Part shown: one piece after another, positions 10,600-20,641 of the stretch
Layout of the letters: every line of letters begins with the position of its first letter
Numbering within the stretch: position 1 is the first letter of the stretch
Source: Epilithonimonas mollis
GTDB lineage: Bacteria; Bacteroidota; Bacteroidia; Flavobacteriales; Weeksellaceae
Assembly (NCBI RefSeq): GCF_900142325.1
Contig: NZ_FRAM01000001.1
Location: 310,001 to 374,000 of the forward strand
Direction: 5' to 3'
DNA: 64,000 nucleotides
The notes under the pieces: generated by a model
Told to the model about the DNA's origin: nothing
Seen by the model: the letters and a program-made list of their open reading frames with translations, nothing else
The model's database searches: none
Position numbers and translations under genes: made by a program

Positions 10600-11004
10600 A
10601 TGGCTTCAAATAACAAAAACAACGATTTTGAAAAGCCCAATGTTGATGAGGAATACCTTATGAACATCATAAGCGGCGATGAGCTTGTAGCTCCACCGAG
10701 CAATAACAAAAAGCAGGATGTACCAAAGGAAACCAAGCCAAGGGAAAAAGCCCGTAACAGTTCATCAAAAAAAGCTGACTATGAGGAAACGTTTTTGGTT
10801 AATCGGTTTCCCTCGGGGCGTAACGGTAAGGTCGTTTACATACGCCCTGAATACCACGAAAGATTGCTCCGCATCGTTCAACTGACAAGGGAAGAAAGAA
10901 CAACGCTCTACTCTTACATTGACAACATTCTCGAACATCATTTTAGGGAGTACGGTGAAGATATTACCGATTATTTCAACGAACATTTTAAACCTATTCT
11001 ATAA
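10600..11004 (+). CDS. DUF3408 conjugation-associated protein
   Basis: This 134-aa protein is mostly polar in its first 60 residues, then has a compact basic region (VYIRPEYHERLLRIVQ, then an acidic C-terminus) typical of DUF3408. Such proteins follow the ParA gene in Bacteroidetes conjugative elements, where they are variously called TraB or TraC. The C-terminal part could be a small DNA-binding partner of the ATPase, which is inference. It lies between traA and traD with short gaps (12 and 3 bp), so co-transcription is likely. Confidence 0.8.
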   Translation: MASNNKNNDFEKPNVDEEYLMNIISGDELVAPPSNNKKQDVPKETKPREKARNSSSKKADYEETFLVNRFPSGRNGKVVYIRPEYHERLLRIVQLTREERTTLYSYIDNILEHHFREYGEDITDYFNEHFKPIL

Positions 11005-11007
11005 GCT

Positions 11008-11643
11008 ATGGAAATAGTAATTGTGATATGCCTACTCATAGTCATTGTCCTGCTATTGCAGGATAAAATTGTAATTCATAAAAGGTCGAAACAAGACCCT
11101 CCGCATAAAAAAGTCAACCCGAACTTACCCGATATTATGGGACAGCCCAAACCTGTAGAACGCCTTTCAGTGCTAAATACTGCCAATGAACGCCAAATTC
11201 AGGAACCCGAGATAAACCCCGCTAATTTAGATATTGAATACGACGAAAATGAAAACGTAAGTGTTCAAATTCCGCAGGAAGAGCTGGACGAAGTTTTCAG
11301 AAATATGCCTGATTTGGAGGAAGAGAAAGAAGAATGGAACAGGTACGGAATATCTGGTGGTGATAACGGTTTTGCCCAAGGGGTTACCTTTGAAGAACTA
11401 AGCTCCGTGGGGATGTTGCTCCAAAAAGAAGAATTGGAACCAGCCCAAAAGGAAACAGCGATAGCCATAGTTCAAAAAATACAGGGAACCGAATTATTCA
11501 GCCTATTGGAAAATTCTATGGAAGATGCTTCCCGAAAAATAGCCGAGCTTTTGGATAGCACCCTTTCATCTGAAACGGAAGCCCGTTCTTCCACTTTGCG
11601 GAAAAGTGATTTGAGTGATTTTGACATTGGGGAGTTTATATAG
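11008..11643 (+). CDS. traD: TraD: membrane-anchored conjugation protein
   Basis: This 211-aa protein starts with a strongly hydrophobic anchor (IVIVICLLIVIVLLLQ, residues 3-18) and continues as an acidic cytosolic domain. It matches the protein called TraD in Bacteroides-type elements; no enzymatic motif is visible. It starts 3 bp after the DUF3408 gene. After its stop the tra operon is interrupted by the leftward defence island and resumes with traE at 20853. Positions 11168-11200 resemble the dispersed 33-bp element. Confidence 0.75.
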   Translation: MEIVIVICLLIVIVLLLQDKIVIHKRSKQDPPHKKVNPNLPDIMGQPKPVERLSVLNTANERQIQEPEINPANLDIEYDENENVSVQIPQEELDEVFRNMPDLEEEKEEWNRYGISGGDNGFAQGVTFEELSSVGMLLQKEELEPAQKETAIAIVQKIQGTELFSLLENSMEDASRKIAELLDSTLSSETEARSSTLRKSDLSDFDIGEFI

Positions 11644-11671
11644 ATTTCCCAATGTTTTTCTATGAATAAGT

Positions 11672-13603
11672 TTAACCAATATCAATTACGTTATTCTCTC
11701 CAAACCAGACTTTGGCTTTCGCTATTACATCTACATCTGGATTGTGGAAGAAAACTGCTAAATTTTCTTTAGCCCTTGTACAACAAACGTAAAATATTTT
11801 TTGGGTTCTATCCAATACACTAGCCGAACCTGTTTCTAAAAAAAGATTACCGAAGTTATAATTGTTCCATCCGCCATTATCAAGTATGACTAAGACATTG
11901 TCAAATTCTGCACCTTTGGTTTTGTGCTGTGTTGAAAATGGTGTTTGTCCTTCAAGGTATTCATATAGTTTTTGAAATTCACTAAATTTGACATCCTTCA
12001 CTCGATTATATAAATATTCCTTATGCTCTTTAAAAGCAATTAGCTTATCATCAATCAAACAAATTCTCTTCTCATCAGCGTCATTAATGACTTTTTCAAT
12101 TGTATTATCCCCAACATTCACAAGGCTTTCAATATTGTCTTTTAACGCTCTTTTACTTGCGATACTTGTTATTTTAAAATGATAATCTGTGGCTCTTAAA
12201 AACTGATTGTACTTTTTATTTTGATATAGAGAAATATTATTCTGAATTTTAAATAAGTGTTTTATAAGATTATCTCTTTTTGAACCTTTCTTGTTTTCGT
12301 CATCATTATCTTGCTTTTTATCATCAAGTAATTGGTCTTTGTCAACATACATTTTGGAAAATTCAGAATATTTTAATGATTTCGCATAATTATACAATTC
12401 AGCATTGCCATCAATAAAAACCTGCATTGTGTTTGTAGGACGAACTGCGTTCAGCTCTCTACCGTTTTTTCCTTGCTGTAATACTTCAATTACTTCTCCA
12501 AATGTATTTTCTAAAAAGTCAGTAGTAACATTGTTGTCTTTAATGTACTTCCTAATTCTATCTCTAAAACTTAATATGTGGTCTTTATCATAAATATCCA
12601 TCAAAGTTCTAAAACCCGCTTTACCTGCTATTAAATTGTGAGTAAGATTAAGTTCTTTAGTTTCCTTTGAATTACTAAAATCCCAAGCATAATTAGTTTC
12701 TAGAAATGCTTCAATCTTGTTGATGTCTCCATCAGTTGAATGCAAAAATAAAACAGTGCCTTGCTTTATTACACCACCAGCCATATTAGGGGCTTTCGGG
12801 TCGGCTGATGGTTCTTGAGTTATACCATCAGTACGAAGTTGGTTCGCCAAATCAATAATATGTTTGGGATTTCTTCTATTTTGCTTCTTCGGAATTTCTT
12901 TTACTTCTTCTGCATCATCTCCTTTATAATCGTCTAAGTTACCGATACCATCTTCATAGATCGATTGCATAGCATCTCCAAAAAAACCTATAATATTCTT
13001 TCTTTCACTTTTCTTAAAATGTGTAAGAAATGTTTCTACAACAGCTTTACTCGTATCCTGATATTCATCAATGAATATGAATTTATATTTATCTTTTACG
13101 ATGCTGCTAAGCTTGGGGTATTTTTCAAAAAGATAGTTGGCTACTATGAGTAATTCATCGTGAGAGATAATTCCGTCACGTATTCTAACAAACTCTTTAT
13201 ACTGAACACCATCAGGTAAATCATCATAATAGTTTTCCGGTACAGGATTGACTTCTTCAATTGAAATTCTGGCTACCTCCTCATTGTTTGCTAAGGAAAT
13301 AAGTGCTTCTTTAAGCTCTTTTTGAAAATGTTTAATACTATCCCATAAGAAATCGTGTATCGTAGATACATTAAGATTTTTATGGTTTACCCTTTCTTCA
13401 ATTTCTTTAACTGCTGCATTAGTATAAGTCATACAAGCAACCTTAGCCGTTGGATTTTCAGCAATTGCCTGCCTAATTACGTTTACTAAGGAGTAAGTCT
13501 TTCCACTGCCTGCACCTCCGCTTAATAGAAAGTTTCTGCCATTATCAATAGATTGAAAAATTTCCTGTACTTCTGGTTCTAAATTTAATCTTCCTTCAAC
13601 CAT
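11672..13603 (-). CDS. gajB: GajB-like UvrD/Rep-family helicase (Gabija)
   Basis: A 643-aa superfamily 1 helicase: Walker A SGGAGSGKTYSLV near residue 30, Walker B FIFIDEYQDTSK near 170, and C-terminal motifs HKTKGAEFDNVLVI near 570 and CCTRAKENL near 610. It begins inside the 3' end of the OLD-family gene (19-nt overlap). That pairing, ATPase/TOPRIM nuclease then UvrD-like helicase, is the arrangement of Gabija, an anti-phage system in which GajB senses DNA ends or nucleotide state and works with GajA. Both partners are longer than the Bacillus cereus prototypes. The gene is leftward, against the tra operon that surrounds it. The assignment rests on gene pairing as well as motifs. Confidence 0.8.
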   Translation of the reverse strand: MVEGRLNLEPEVQEIFQSIDNGRNFLLSGGAGSGKTYSLVNVIRQAIAENPTAKVACMTYTNAAVKEIEERVNHKNLNVSTIHDFLWDSIKHFQKELKEALISLANNEEVARISIEEVNPVPENYYDDLPDGVQYKEFVRIRDGIISHDELLIVANYLFEKYPKLSSIVKDKYKFIFIDEYQDTSKAVVETFLTHFKKSERKNIIGFFGDAMQSIYEDGIGNLDDYKGDDAEEVKEIPKKQNRRNPKHIIDLANQLRTDGITQEPSADPKAPNMAGGVIKQGTVLFLHSTDGDINKIEAFLETNYAWDFSNSKETKELNLTHNLIAGKAGFRTLMDIYDKDHILSFRDRIRKYIKDNNVTTDFLENTFGEVIEVLQQGKNGRELNAVRPTNTMQVFIDGNAELYNYAKSLKYSEFSKMYVDKDQLLDDKKQDNDDENKKGSKRDNLIKHLFKIQNNISLYQNKKYNQFLRATDYHFKITSIASKRALKDNIESLVNVGDNTIEKVINDADEKRICLIDDKLIAFKEHKEYLYNRVKDVKFSEFQKLYEYLEGQTPFSTQHKTKGAEFDNVLVILDNGGWNNYNFGNLFLETGSASVLDRTQKIFYVCCTRAKENLAVFFHNPDVDVIAKAKVWFGENNVIDIG

Positions 13604-15666
13604 AACAAACCATTTTTAATGTAAGCCGGAATATTCCAATTACTAAATTTTTCATCACTGTGGTATAAGATATCCAAGGCAAAATGTGTTTTCTTCTTAA
13701 CACAATTTGCTGCTAAAAAATAAGGGCTTTTCGCATCATCATCAAAATCAGCAGCATTTTTTATACCGTGGAAAGTATCTTTATTTCCTTTTACGAATGC
13801 TCTATTTAGGTGTATAAAGGCATCTTCAAAACTTCTTGCGTGATAGGTGCTTTCTTCCTGTTGGTAACAGATACAAACTGTGGAACTCCCGACGATAATT
13901 GTTCTATTAGCAAGAGGTAAAGATTTTAAATCGTCCCAAGTTATAGCATTCAAGAAATGATTAATTGCTGAGTTACTTGATTTAGTGCCTTCATTTACAG
14001 GACACGCTGCCCATTCTTCTTGCCCTTTTGCATTTTGACCTGTTACCTTTATAGCATCTATATCTGTTAATATCACTGATTTAATACCCAAGAAGTCGAT
14101 AAACTTCTCAAAGATTTGAGAATATGCCCCAACTTCGATAATTGATATATTTTGCGATAGAAGCGGTAAGAAGGTATCTCCATTTCCTTCAGCTTCTAAA
14201 CGTGAAGCCTCTTCCAAATCAACTTTTCGCATAAAAGTTGGTATCAAAATTCTTTCTGTGTCTCCTTCAATAAGAACAGCTTTATCAGCAAAAAAGATTT
14301 CAGCTCTACTAATCGTTAGATATTGTTTTAAGAATTGATACTGTTTTGGGTCAGCATCATATTGAGTTCTTAAATCTTTCAGATTTTTTGCAGTTACGTT
14401 ATTCTTTGCTATTGCTTTCAAATATTTAATATCATCGAAATCACTATCTGCGACAATGTGTGATGAATGCGTTGTGATTATGTACTGTAATGGTCTGTTT
14501 ATACCATCATCTCTTTTTACACCTTCTCCAAGCAGTTTTTTTATATTTTTTATAAAGACATACTGCATTTGGGGATGGGTATGAGCTTCCGGTTCTTCTA
14601 TAATGAGCAAATTAATATCTGCCGGCTTTTTGTCTTTATCTTTTTTGAAATCCTGGACTAAAATTTCAATTTCAAAAATCATACTTATTAGGTTCATATA
14701 ACCTAAACCATTGTAATGCTCTGGTAACTTATGATCATCGTGAGTGTACACCACTGTAGTATTTCCTTCAAGCAATTCACGGTGTTGTAGTGTTGAAATA
14801 ATTGCTATATCAGTATCATTCAACTTAACGCCACCAAAATCCTGCACCTTTTTTATTACATCTTTAAATAAGTCTTTGTAGATGTCACTTAATGTACTGT
14901 CGGTTTCTGAAAGCTGGTCTTTAAAATCTTCTGTAGCTTGGGTCTTATCACTACTATCTTCCTTCTTTTTATAAAGGCTTGAAGTTTGTTTTGAGAGCGT
15001 GTTTTCCTTTTCCTTATTTGTCACATCCCTTCTTGCACTAATGTACTTGAAGCTGATGATGTCCTTTAAATTAATATTTTCACTAATAAGGTCGATTGGT
15101 TTAGTTTCGGTAATCTCGTTTGTAGCAGTATCGTACTCAAAAGAGAATTTATGAATTTTAAAATAAGCTTCTAAGTTTTGTTTTAAAAAATCTTTTAATT
15201 CCCTGGGCTTATATTCTTTCTTCTTAACATTTTTGGCATTTTCACTGGTTGCGAAGACTGCATAGTCAGCTTTTATTCTTAAAAATTCATCATAAGTTAC
15301 AGTGTATTCAAAACCTAAAACAATATTGTTATTGTCTGGGTCTAAATCCATCAATACTCTGCTAACATTAGATAAATCATCATTATCGTCATACTCAATA
15401 TAAATTTTCAGTTTAATGCCTTTGGGTGGGTATTCATCTGGAACATCAGCTGACTTAATTAAATCTTCAAATTCGTTTTTAAAATCAATATTAAAGTCAT
15501 CATAAGAAAATTTGCTTTTCTCATTTATAAATTTATCAAGAACTGACAGAATAGAAGTCTTTCCTGTATTGTTTTTCCCGATAACAAGAGAAAGTTCATT
15601 TTCAAGGTCCATTGAGAAAGTCTTCAGTAATCGAAAATTTTCAACTTCTATTTTTTTTATCTTCAT
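13585..15666 (-). CDS. gajA: GajA-like OLD-family ATPase/TOPRIM nuclease (Gabija)
   Basis: This 693-aa protein has an SMC/ABC-type ATPase head at the N-terminus (IEVENFRLLK, Walker A GKNNTGKTS near 30) and a Walker B/signature LLIIEEPEAHTHPQ near 355. A TOPRIM nuclease domain follows, with AVLIEGDTERI near 465, TDIDA near 535 and RSFEDAFI towards the C-terminus. This is the class 2 OLD layout seen in GajA, which cuts DNA when nucleotide pools fall during phage infection. The 3' end overlaps gajB by 19 nt. The methylase gene lies 64 bp upstream on the same strand, so the R-M and Gabija genes may form one transcript. Confidence 0.83.
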   Translation of the reverse strand: MKIKKIEVENFRLLKTFSMDLENELSLVIGKNNTGKTSILSVLDKFINEKSKFSYDDFNIDFKNEFEDLIKSADVPDEYPPKGIKLKIYIEYDDNDDLSNVSRVLMDLDPDNNNIVLGFEYTVTYDEFLRIKADYAVFATSENAKNVKKKEYKPRELKDFLKQNLEAYFKIHKFSFEYDTATNEITETKPIDLISENINLKDIISFKYISARRDVTNKEKENTLSKQTSSLYKKKEDSSDKTQATEDFKDQLSETDSTLSDIYKDLFKDVIKKVQDFGGVKLNDTDIAIISTLQHRELLEGNTTVVYTHDDHKLPEHYNGLGYMNLISMIFEIEILVQDFKKDKDKKPADINLLIIEEPEAHTHPQMQYVFIKNIKKLLGEGVKRDDGINRPLQYIITTHSSHIVADSDFDDIKYLKAIAKNNVTAKNLKDLRTQYDADPKQYQFLKQYLTISRAEIFFADKAVLIEGDTERILIPTFMRKVDLEEASRLEAEGNGDTFLPLLSQNISIIEVGAYSQIFEKFIDFLGIKSVILTDIDAIKVTGQNAKGQEEWAACPVNEGTKSSNSAINHFLNAITWDDLKSLPLANRTIIVGSSTVCICYQQEESTYHARSFEDAFIHLNRAFVKGNKDTFHGIKNAADFDDDAKSPYFLAANCVKKKTHFALDILYHSDEKFSNWNIPAYIKNGLLWLKED

Positions 15667-15730
15667 AATAGTGGTTATAGTATTTGATTAGTTTATATTC
15701 TCATCTCCTTACTCTGATCTTTGCCCTTTA

Positions 15731-17347
15731 TTATATTTTTTTTCCTCTATTTAACCTACGTTTAGACAATTTTTTCCAAATACTATGAGCCAAATCTATT
15801 TCCTTTTGCGTCAAGCCGTAATGCTGTTTTAAGATTACTTCATTAGTTATTTTTAATACCTCTTCAATGTCTGTTTTGTCTCGGATTAATTCATCAATTC
15901 TTGACAATATTTCTGCATTGTCTTTATTATATGGAAGTAATATTTTCTCTGCTTCATTGGGCATTAATTCTAATACGCCTCCTCCGTGACTTCGTCCTGA
16001 AACTTCTGTAAATGCTAATGAAAGCGAATTGTAATAACTTGCAGTCAATGCCTTAATATCGGTGTCAGGCTTTACAAAAACACGATGCATAGTATCTGTT
16101 GTGTAGGCTTCTGCTTCATTTATGATTAACCTTGGATAAAGGTTGTTTCGCCTGATAAACAAAGCATCCGAAATTTTTAACGACGGCACTACAAACCAAT
16201 CATTTCTAATCCCTGTTTTATAACCTTTATGGATATTCAAACTTTCTCCGTGAGCAATATATTTCACTGCTCCGTTGTTTTGGTCAAGGTTTTGCCTGTC
16301 AGGAAACGCTAACAAATGTGCTTTGGCTTTGGAAAATTTATTCTTTTCCCAATCTTCTTTTGTGAAAATAACACTATTTACTTGCACACTTCTCCCCACC
16401 ATCGGTTTGGCATAGTCGTAAAGATTATATTCTTCAACGGTAGTAAGCGGAACTGTAAAATAATTATTTGCTCCTGTAGTAATACCGACTTCAACCTTAG
16501 CGTACTTTCCAAGTGTTGCAATGTTTCTTTTCTTCGCAATGGTTTCTAAAAAGTCGATTTCTTCCTGTTCTAAAAAATAGAAAGTCCATTTATTGGATTT
16601 GAAATCAATTTTCTTTTGAGGACTTTTTAACCTTGCTGTGTCAAGCGTTTTTAATTCGTTTGCATCTTTTAATTCGATGTGTTCAATGTTGTGTTCCTGT
16701 GTTCCGTTCTTTTCGCAAAGCAATAAAACAACTTCTTGCTGAATATCAGGGAAAACCAATTTTTCAAAAGAAATGATATTGATTTTGTTGTAGAAATGAG
16801 CAAGGAATTTTCGCAATTGCAAAGCAAAGGAAACCTGTAAAATTTCTGCGGGTAAAACAAAACCGATTTTTCCTCCTTTGTCTTTTAACAATAAGGAAGA
16901 ACCGACCACAAATGAAACCCAAGCGTTGGTTAATTTGGAATATTTTAAGTCTGCTCTAACAAAAATATTTTCTGCTTCTGCTTGCTGATTTCTGTCAAAA
17001 AACTGAAAGCGGATATAAGGTGGATTACCCACCACTAAATCAAAACGCTTTTCTGTGTTATTGCAGTAGGTATGAAAATCATCGTTGATTACCCGCTTGT
17101 TTTTAAGATCAATTTTATCGGCTTTTTTTGCTTCTACTTCGTCAAACTCAATGGCTGTAATGGAATTGTATTTTGATTTTAAATTCTTTAATTGTTTCAA
17201 AAAAACTCCATCGCCACAACTTGGTTCAAGTATGTCAAAATCGGCACTACCATTAATTCCCCAACGCAAAATAAACTCCGCAATGGGTTCAGGCGTATAA
17301 AATCCGCCCCTTAGTTTTTCAGCTGTTGCGTTTTCAATTAGTTTCAT
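15731..17347 (-). CDS. Companion N6-adenine methyltransferase (M.Eco57I-like)
   Basis: A 538-aa class I methyltransferase with motif I DILEPSCGDGVFL near residue 39 and catalytic motif IV VVGNPPYIRF near 107, followed by a long target-recognition half. It overlaps the upstream type IIG gene by 14 nt. The sizes of the pair (994 and 538 aa) are close to the known Eco57I system, a 997-aa bifunctional enzyme plus a 544-aa separate methylase. The expected role is to methylate adenine in the recognition site so host and element DNA are protected. Recognition specificity cannot be read from the sequence. Confidence 0.85.
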   Translation of the reverse strand: MKLIENATAEKLRGGFYTPEPIAEFILRWGINGSADFDILEPSCGDGVFLKQLKNLKSKYNSITAIEFDEVEAKKADKIDLKNKRVINDDFHTYCNNTEKRFDLVVGNPPYIRFQFFDRNQQAEAENIFVRADLKYSKLTNAWVSFVVGSSLLLKDKGGKIGFVLPAEILQVSFALQLRKFLAHFYNKINIISFEKLVFPDIQQEVVLLLCEKNGTQEHNIEHIELKDANELKTLDTARLKSPQKKIDFKSNKWTFYFLEQEEIDFLETIAKKRNIATLGKYAKVEVGITTGANNYFTVPLTTVEEYNLYDYAKPMVGRSVQVNSVIFTKEDWEKNKFSKAKAHLLAFPDRQNLDQNNGAVKYIAHGESLNIHKGYKTGIRNDWFVVPSLKISDALFIRRNNLYPRLIINEAEAYTTDTMHRVFVKPDTDIKALTASYYNSLSLAFTEVSGRSHGGGVLELMPNEAEKILLPYNKDNAEILSRIDELIRDKTDIEEVLKITNEVILKQHYGLTQKEIDLAHSIWKKLSKRRLNRGKKI

Positions 17348-20318
17348 ACAAATCTTTGATTAAAGGGATTAATAAATCGTCATCGCCTAAATCATATAAT
17401 TTGGCTAACAGCTTTTCTAAATTTGCTTTTTCTCTTGTAAATTGTCCTTGTAACGGTGTCAAAGTCCTTTTGTTTCCTACATTCACGTCTATTTGGTCTT
17501 GTATGCGGATAAGTTCTTTTTGTGTTTCAACAATTTTGTCGTGAAGTGCTTTTTCTGTCGCATTCGCAAAGTCAATGGTGCGAATAGGCAAATTGTTGAG
17601 GACTTTAGTGCCTCTTGCAAAATAACTTCCTCTAAATACTTCGCCTGTTAAGATGACAAACCACTCAACATATTTTGAGTTTAGTATTGCCTGAATGTAA
17701 TATGTGGAATAATCGAAATTATCAGGCATTGTAATTGCACAGTAACCTGCTGTTCCGCCCGATGTAAAAAGCGTTCCGTAATTATCTATTGCATATTTGT
17801 CGCCACTCGATAATACACCAAGTATTATCTTCTCTTTTTTATCCGAAATGCTTAGTCCTTGTTGTCTTCCGAAACGGTGCCATTCGTTTGCTGTTGCAGG
17901 TTCTGGTTTAATATCTCTTTTCGGATTGTTCAGAATTGCTCTATGTTTCTGTAAATAGTCAAAAGCAAGCGGATATTTCTTTTGAATTTCTGTTAGTGGA
18001 ATTGCATCAATACCTTTTTTCGTGTTTTGGTAAGGATAAACAACTCTCGCATTCGGCTTGAAAGTTCTGTAGGTATATAGGTTGTCTTCTCCTGATGATG
18101 TTTGAAAATAAGGTTTGGTAATCGCCTTTTCAATTTTGTAATCAATTCCCTTTTTGGAAAAATAATAATGCTTCGCATCTTCTTTCGTTGGAATGAAGAT
18201 GTAAATGTCATTAGCACTTGTTTGGATACCATTAAAAATATTTTCGCTACCAACTAAAGCAATCAGTTTGGAACTTTGAGCAATGATCTTGTTATAAGCA
18301 TTGGTTAATTCGGGTGGAACTAAAACCCAGACTTCATTGTCTAATTCTTCAGTTTTCTTAGAAGCATATTTTACAGCTTCTGGTTCACGAACTTTCCAGC
18401 TTTTCAGGCTTTTTACTTCTGCATATTGAAAAGTTTTTTGCGATATTTTGTTTAAAATCAGCAAACAAGTATAAGTTGTTTTGTCTGCAAAAATCTGATT
18501 AGCACCAAAAGAAACGATTGAATGCAAATAACCTTTAGTTGAAAGCTCTTCTCTCAATTTTTTACCTGCACCAACCTTGGTAAACTTACTTGGAACAATA
18601 TAACCTAAAACACCATCATTATTTAACAAGTTTATACCTTGTTCTAGGAACAAAAAGTATTTGTCAAACTGCTTATAAGCAGATGTATAATTTGCTTTGT
18701 AAAGTGGTAATTCAAGCGGTGTAATATTTTTCATATCCTCCGACTTCATATAAGGCGGATTACCAATAATTACATCAAAACGAAGCTTTGAAAAATCAAA
18801 CGGATTGATGATTGTTTGGTTTTTCTTTTCAACTTGTGTTGGATTTAATAAACTATTTCCAAAGAAAATATTGATTGATAAATCAGGTAAAACTGGTTTG
18901 CTTGTGTTGGTAGATGATGTATTTTCATCTTCCAATAATTTGAGCAATAAGCCAAATTTTGCAGCTTCTACTGCATTGTAATCCTTATCAACTCCGTAAA
19001 CACAATTCAATAATAGTTCTCTCTTTATTTTGAAAGGAAGTTTGTAAGTGTTGATATTTGTTTGAATAAGTTTTGTTTTGTCTGCTTTTAAATAGTAGTC
19101 AATTAAAATATCATTCAACAATTGAAAAAGTTCCAATAAAAATGCACCTGAACCGCAAGCGATGTCTGCAAATTTCAGTTTCAGAATTTCTTTGTCGGTC
19201 TTGTCCTTACATTTTGATAAAACCGTATTCCGCAAAATATCATTGATGATAAATGTTGGCGTAGTTACAATATCTCTATCCACATTTTCAGGCTTCTTTA
19301 CCAATTCAACTATTCCGTTTAGTACAGTCAGTTTTTCAGATAAGAAAATCTCATAAATACTACCTAAGATGTCGGACGAAAATACGCTAAATGAGTACGG
19401 GCTTTCTGGATAATACAATTGCTTGATAATTGTCCAAAATGCAGAGCTAATATTTTCTACAATTTTATCTTTAAGTAACTGGTCAAATAATCCTGAATTA
19501 TAGCGTTTGTCAGCTTGTTCAAATTTTTTGATTAATGCTTTAAAATCACTTTTGTTGGCAAAGGCTAAAAGCGTTTGATAATCTTCTAAATTTCTGTCTT
19601 CACAAACACGCAAGAACAAAATCCTATTCAAATAGCTTTGAACAATATCGTTTAATTCCTGCTCTTTTATTTTAGGGTCGTGTTTATATATCTCACTTCC
19701 TAATAACTTTCTCCATTCGTTAAATTGTTGTAGAAAAAGTGTATCAATTGAATATTGATTTAGTTTGTTTTCAATAGTTTGCCATTCGGTATCGAACGCA
19801 CCTGAATACACTGCGTCCTTACCCAATAGGTTTTTGATTTCTTCAAACTTACTTTCATATTCGGTATAATGATATTTTTTGATTAATGCCTTATTGTAAT
19901 TGTCGGTTTCATCGACTTTTACCGAAGTGTCGTAAATGATTAAGTATTCAAAGTTTGAAAGAACGGAAATTTTCAATTTGGCAGTAAAGCCGTACCGCCT
20001 TACTTGTTTAGCTGTTTCGTTACTTGCTTCAATTGCTACGCAAGGTTTTTTTGCTTCCAAAAAGAATTTCCTTTCAGAAAACAAGCGGAAAGTATAATCT
20101 GGTTTTTTTGAATGCTCGGAAGCATTTGCTTTTAATGCTTCTTCTAAAATTACTTCTCTTTCGTTAGTTGATTTTCCTGCATTATTTTTAATATCCCAGC
20201 CCAACAACTCGAAAAATGGGTCTAAGAAATCACTCCGAAGCAGTGTTTCGTTATACTTGTTTGTTAAGTAATATTTTCTGTCAGCAGAATATTTTTCTAT
20301 GAGTTGGTTTATTGTCAT
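17334..20318 (-). CDS. Type IIG restriction-modification enzyme (Eco57I-like)
   Basis: This 994-aa protein has both cutting and methylating domains. A PD-(D/E)xK-type nuclease lies near residues 72-95 (KKPDYTFRLF, then FFLEAKKP). An N6-adenine methyltransferase follows, with motif I FADIACGSGAFLLEL near 385 and motif IV DVIIGNPPYMKS near 517. The C-terminal third is TaqI-like specificity sequence. Type IIG enzymes cut at a distance from an asymmetric site. Its ATG overlaps the regulator stop (ATGA), and its 3' end overlaps the companion methylase by 14 nt. Confidence 0.85.
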   Translation of the reverse strand: MTINQLIEKYSADRKYYLTNKYNETLLRSDFLDPFFELLGWDIKNNAGKSTNEREVILEEALKANASEHSKKPDYTFRLFSERKFFLEAKKPCVAIEASNETAKQVRRYGFTAKLKISVLSNFEYLIIYDTSVKVDETDNYNKALIKKYHYTEYESKFEEIKNLLGKDAVYSGAFDTEWQTIENKLNQYSIDTLFLQQFNEWRKLLGSEIYKHDPKIKEQELNDIVQSYLNRILFLRVCEDRNLEDYQTLLAFANKSDFKALIKKFEQADKRYNSGLFDQLLKDKIVENISSAFWTIIKQLYYPESPYSFSVFSSDILGSIYEIFLSEKLTVLNGIVELVKKPENVDRDIVTTPTFIINDILRNTVLSKCKDKTDKEILKLKFADIACGSGAFLLELFQLLNDILIDYYLKADKTKLIQTNINTYKLPFKIKRELLLNCVYGVDKDYNAVEAAKFGLLLKLLEDENTSSTNTSKPVLPDLSINIFFGNSLLNPTQVEKKNQTIINPFDFSKLRFDVIIGNPPYMKSEDMKNITPLELPLYKANYTSAYKQFDKYFLFLEQGINLLNNDGVLGYIVPSKFTKVGAGKKLREELSTKGYLHSIVSFGANQIFADKTTYTCLLILNKISQKTFQYAEVKSLKSWKVREPEAVKYASKKTEELDNEVWVLVPPELTNAYNKIIAQSSKLIALVGSENIFNGIQTSANDIYIFIPTKEDAKHYYFSKKGIDYKIEKAITKPYFQTSSGEDNLYTYRTFKPNARVVYPYQNTKKGIDAIPLTEIQKKYPLAFDYLQKHRAILNNPKRDIKPEPATANEWHRFGRQQGLSISDKKEKIILGVLSSGDKYAIDNYGTLFTSGGTAGYCAITMPDNFDYSTYYIQAILNSKYVEWFVILTGEVFRGSYFARGTKVLNNLPIRTIDFANATEKALHDKIVETQKELIRIQDQIDVNVGNKRTLTPLQGQFTREKANLEKLLAKLYDLGDDDLLIPLIKDLYETN

Positions 20319-20641
20319 TTCTTCTTATTCTGTTTTATATATTTTGCTCTTTCCTCTGCCACCTTCAGTGCTTTCATACCCAAATCTTCATCTTGAATTT
20401 CATATAGGATTTTGTCGCTTAGGAATGAAACCATTAGTTCATCGGAGTTACAGTGATATATATCTGCGAGTTTCAGTATTATCTCCTTTGTTATTTTCCG
20501 CTCCCCTCGTTCCATTTTGCTTAAAATAGCAACATCAATATCCAGTAAGGCTGCAACTTTCCGCAGAGGTAGTTCTCTTTCTTCTCGGATGTGTCTTAAT
20601 TTTTCTCCTATTGTTTCTGTTGACATATTTTCTGTTGACAT
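20315..20641 (-). CDS. XRE-family regulator, probable R-M controller
   Basis: A 108-aa protein with a Cro/C1-type helix-turn-helix (residues about 11-65: LRHIREERELPLRKVAALL through KMERGER) and a short charged tail. It is the first gene of the leftward defence operon and overlaps the restriction gene by 4 nt, the usual position of a controller (C) protein. The 5' end carries a 15-bp tandem duplication giving MSTENMSTE, so either Met1 (20641) or Met6 (20626) could be the start. An inverted repeat at 20635-20651 overlaps Met1 and would lie just upstream of Met6. Confidence 0.78.
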   Translation of the reverse strand: MSTENMSTETIGEKLRHIREERELPLRKVAALLDIDVAILSKMERGERKITKEIILKLADIYHCNSDELMVSFLSDKILYEIQDEDLGMKALKVAEERAKYIKQNKKK

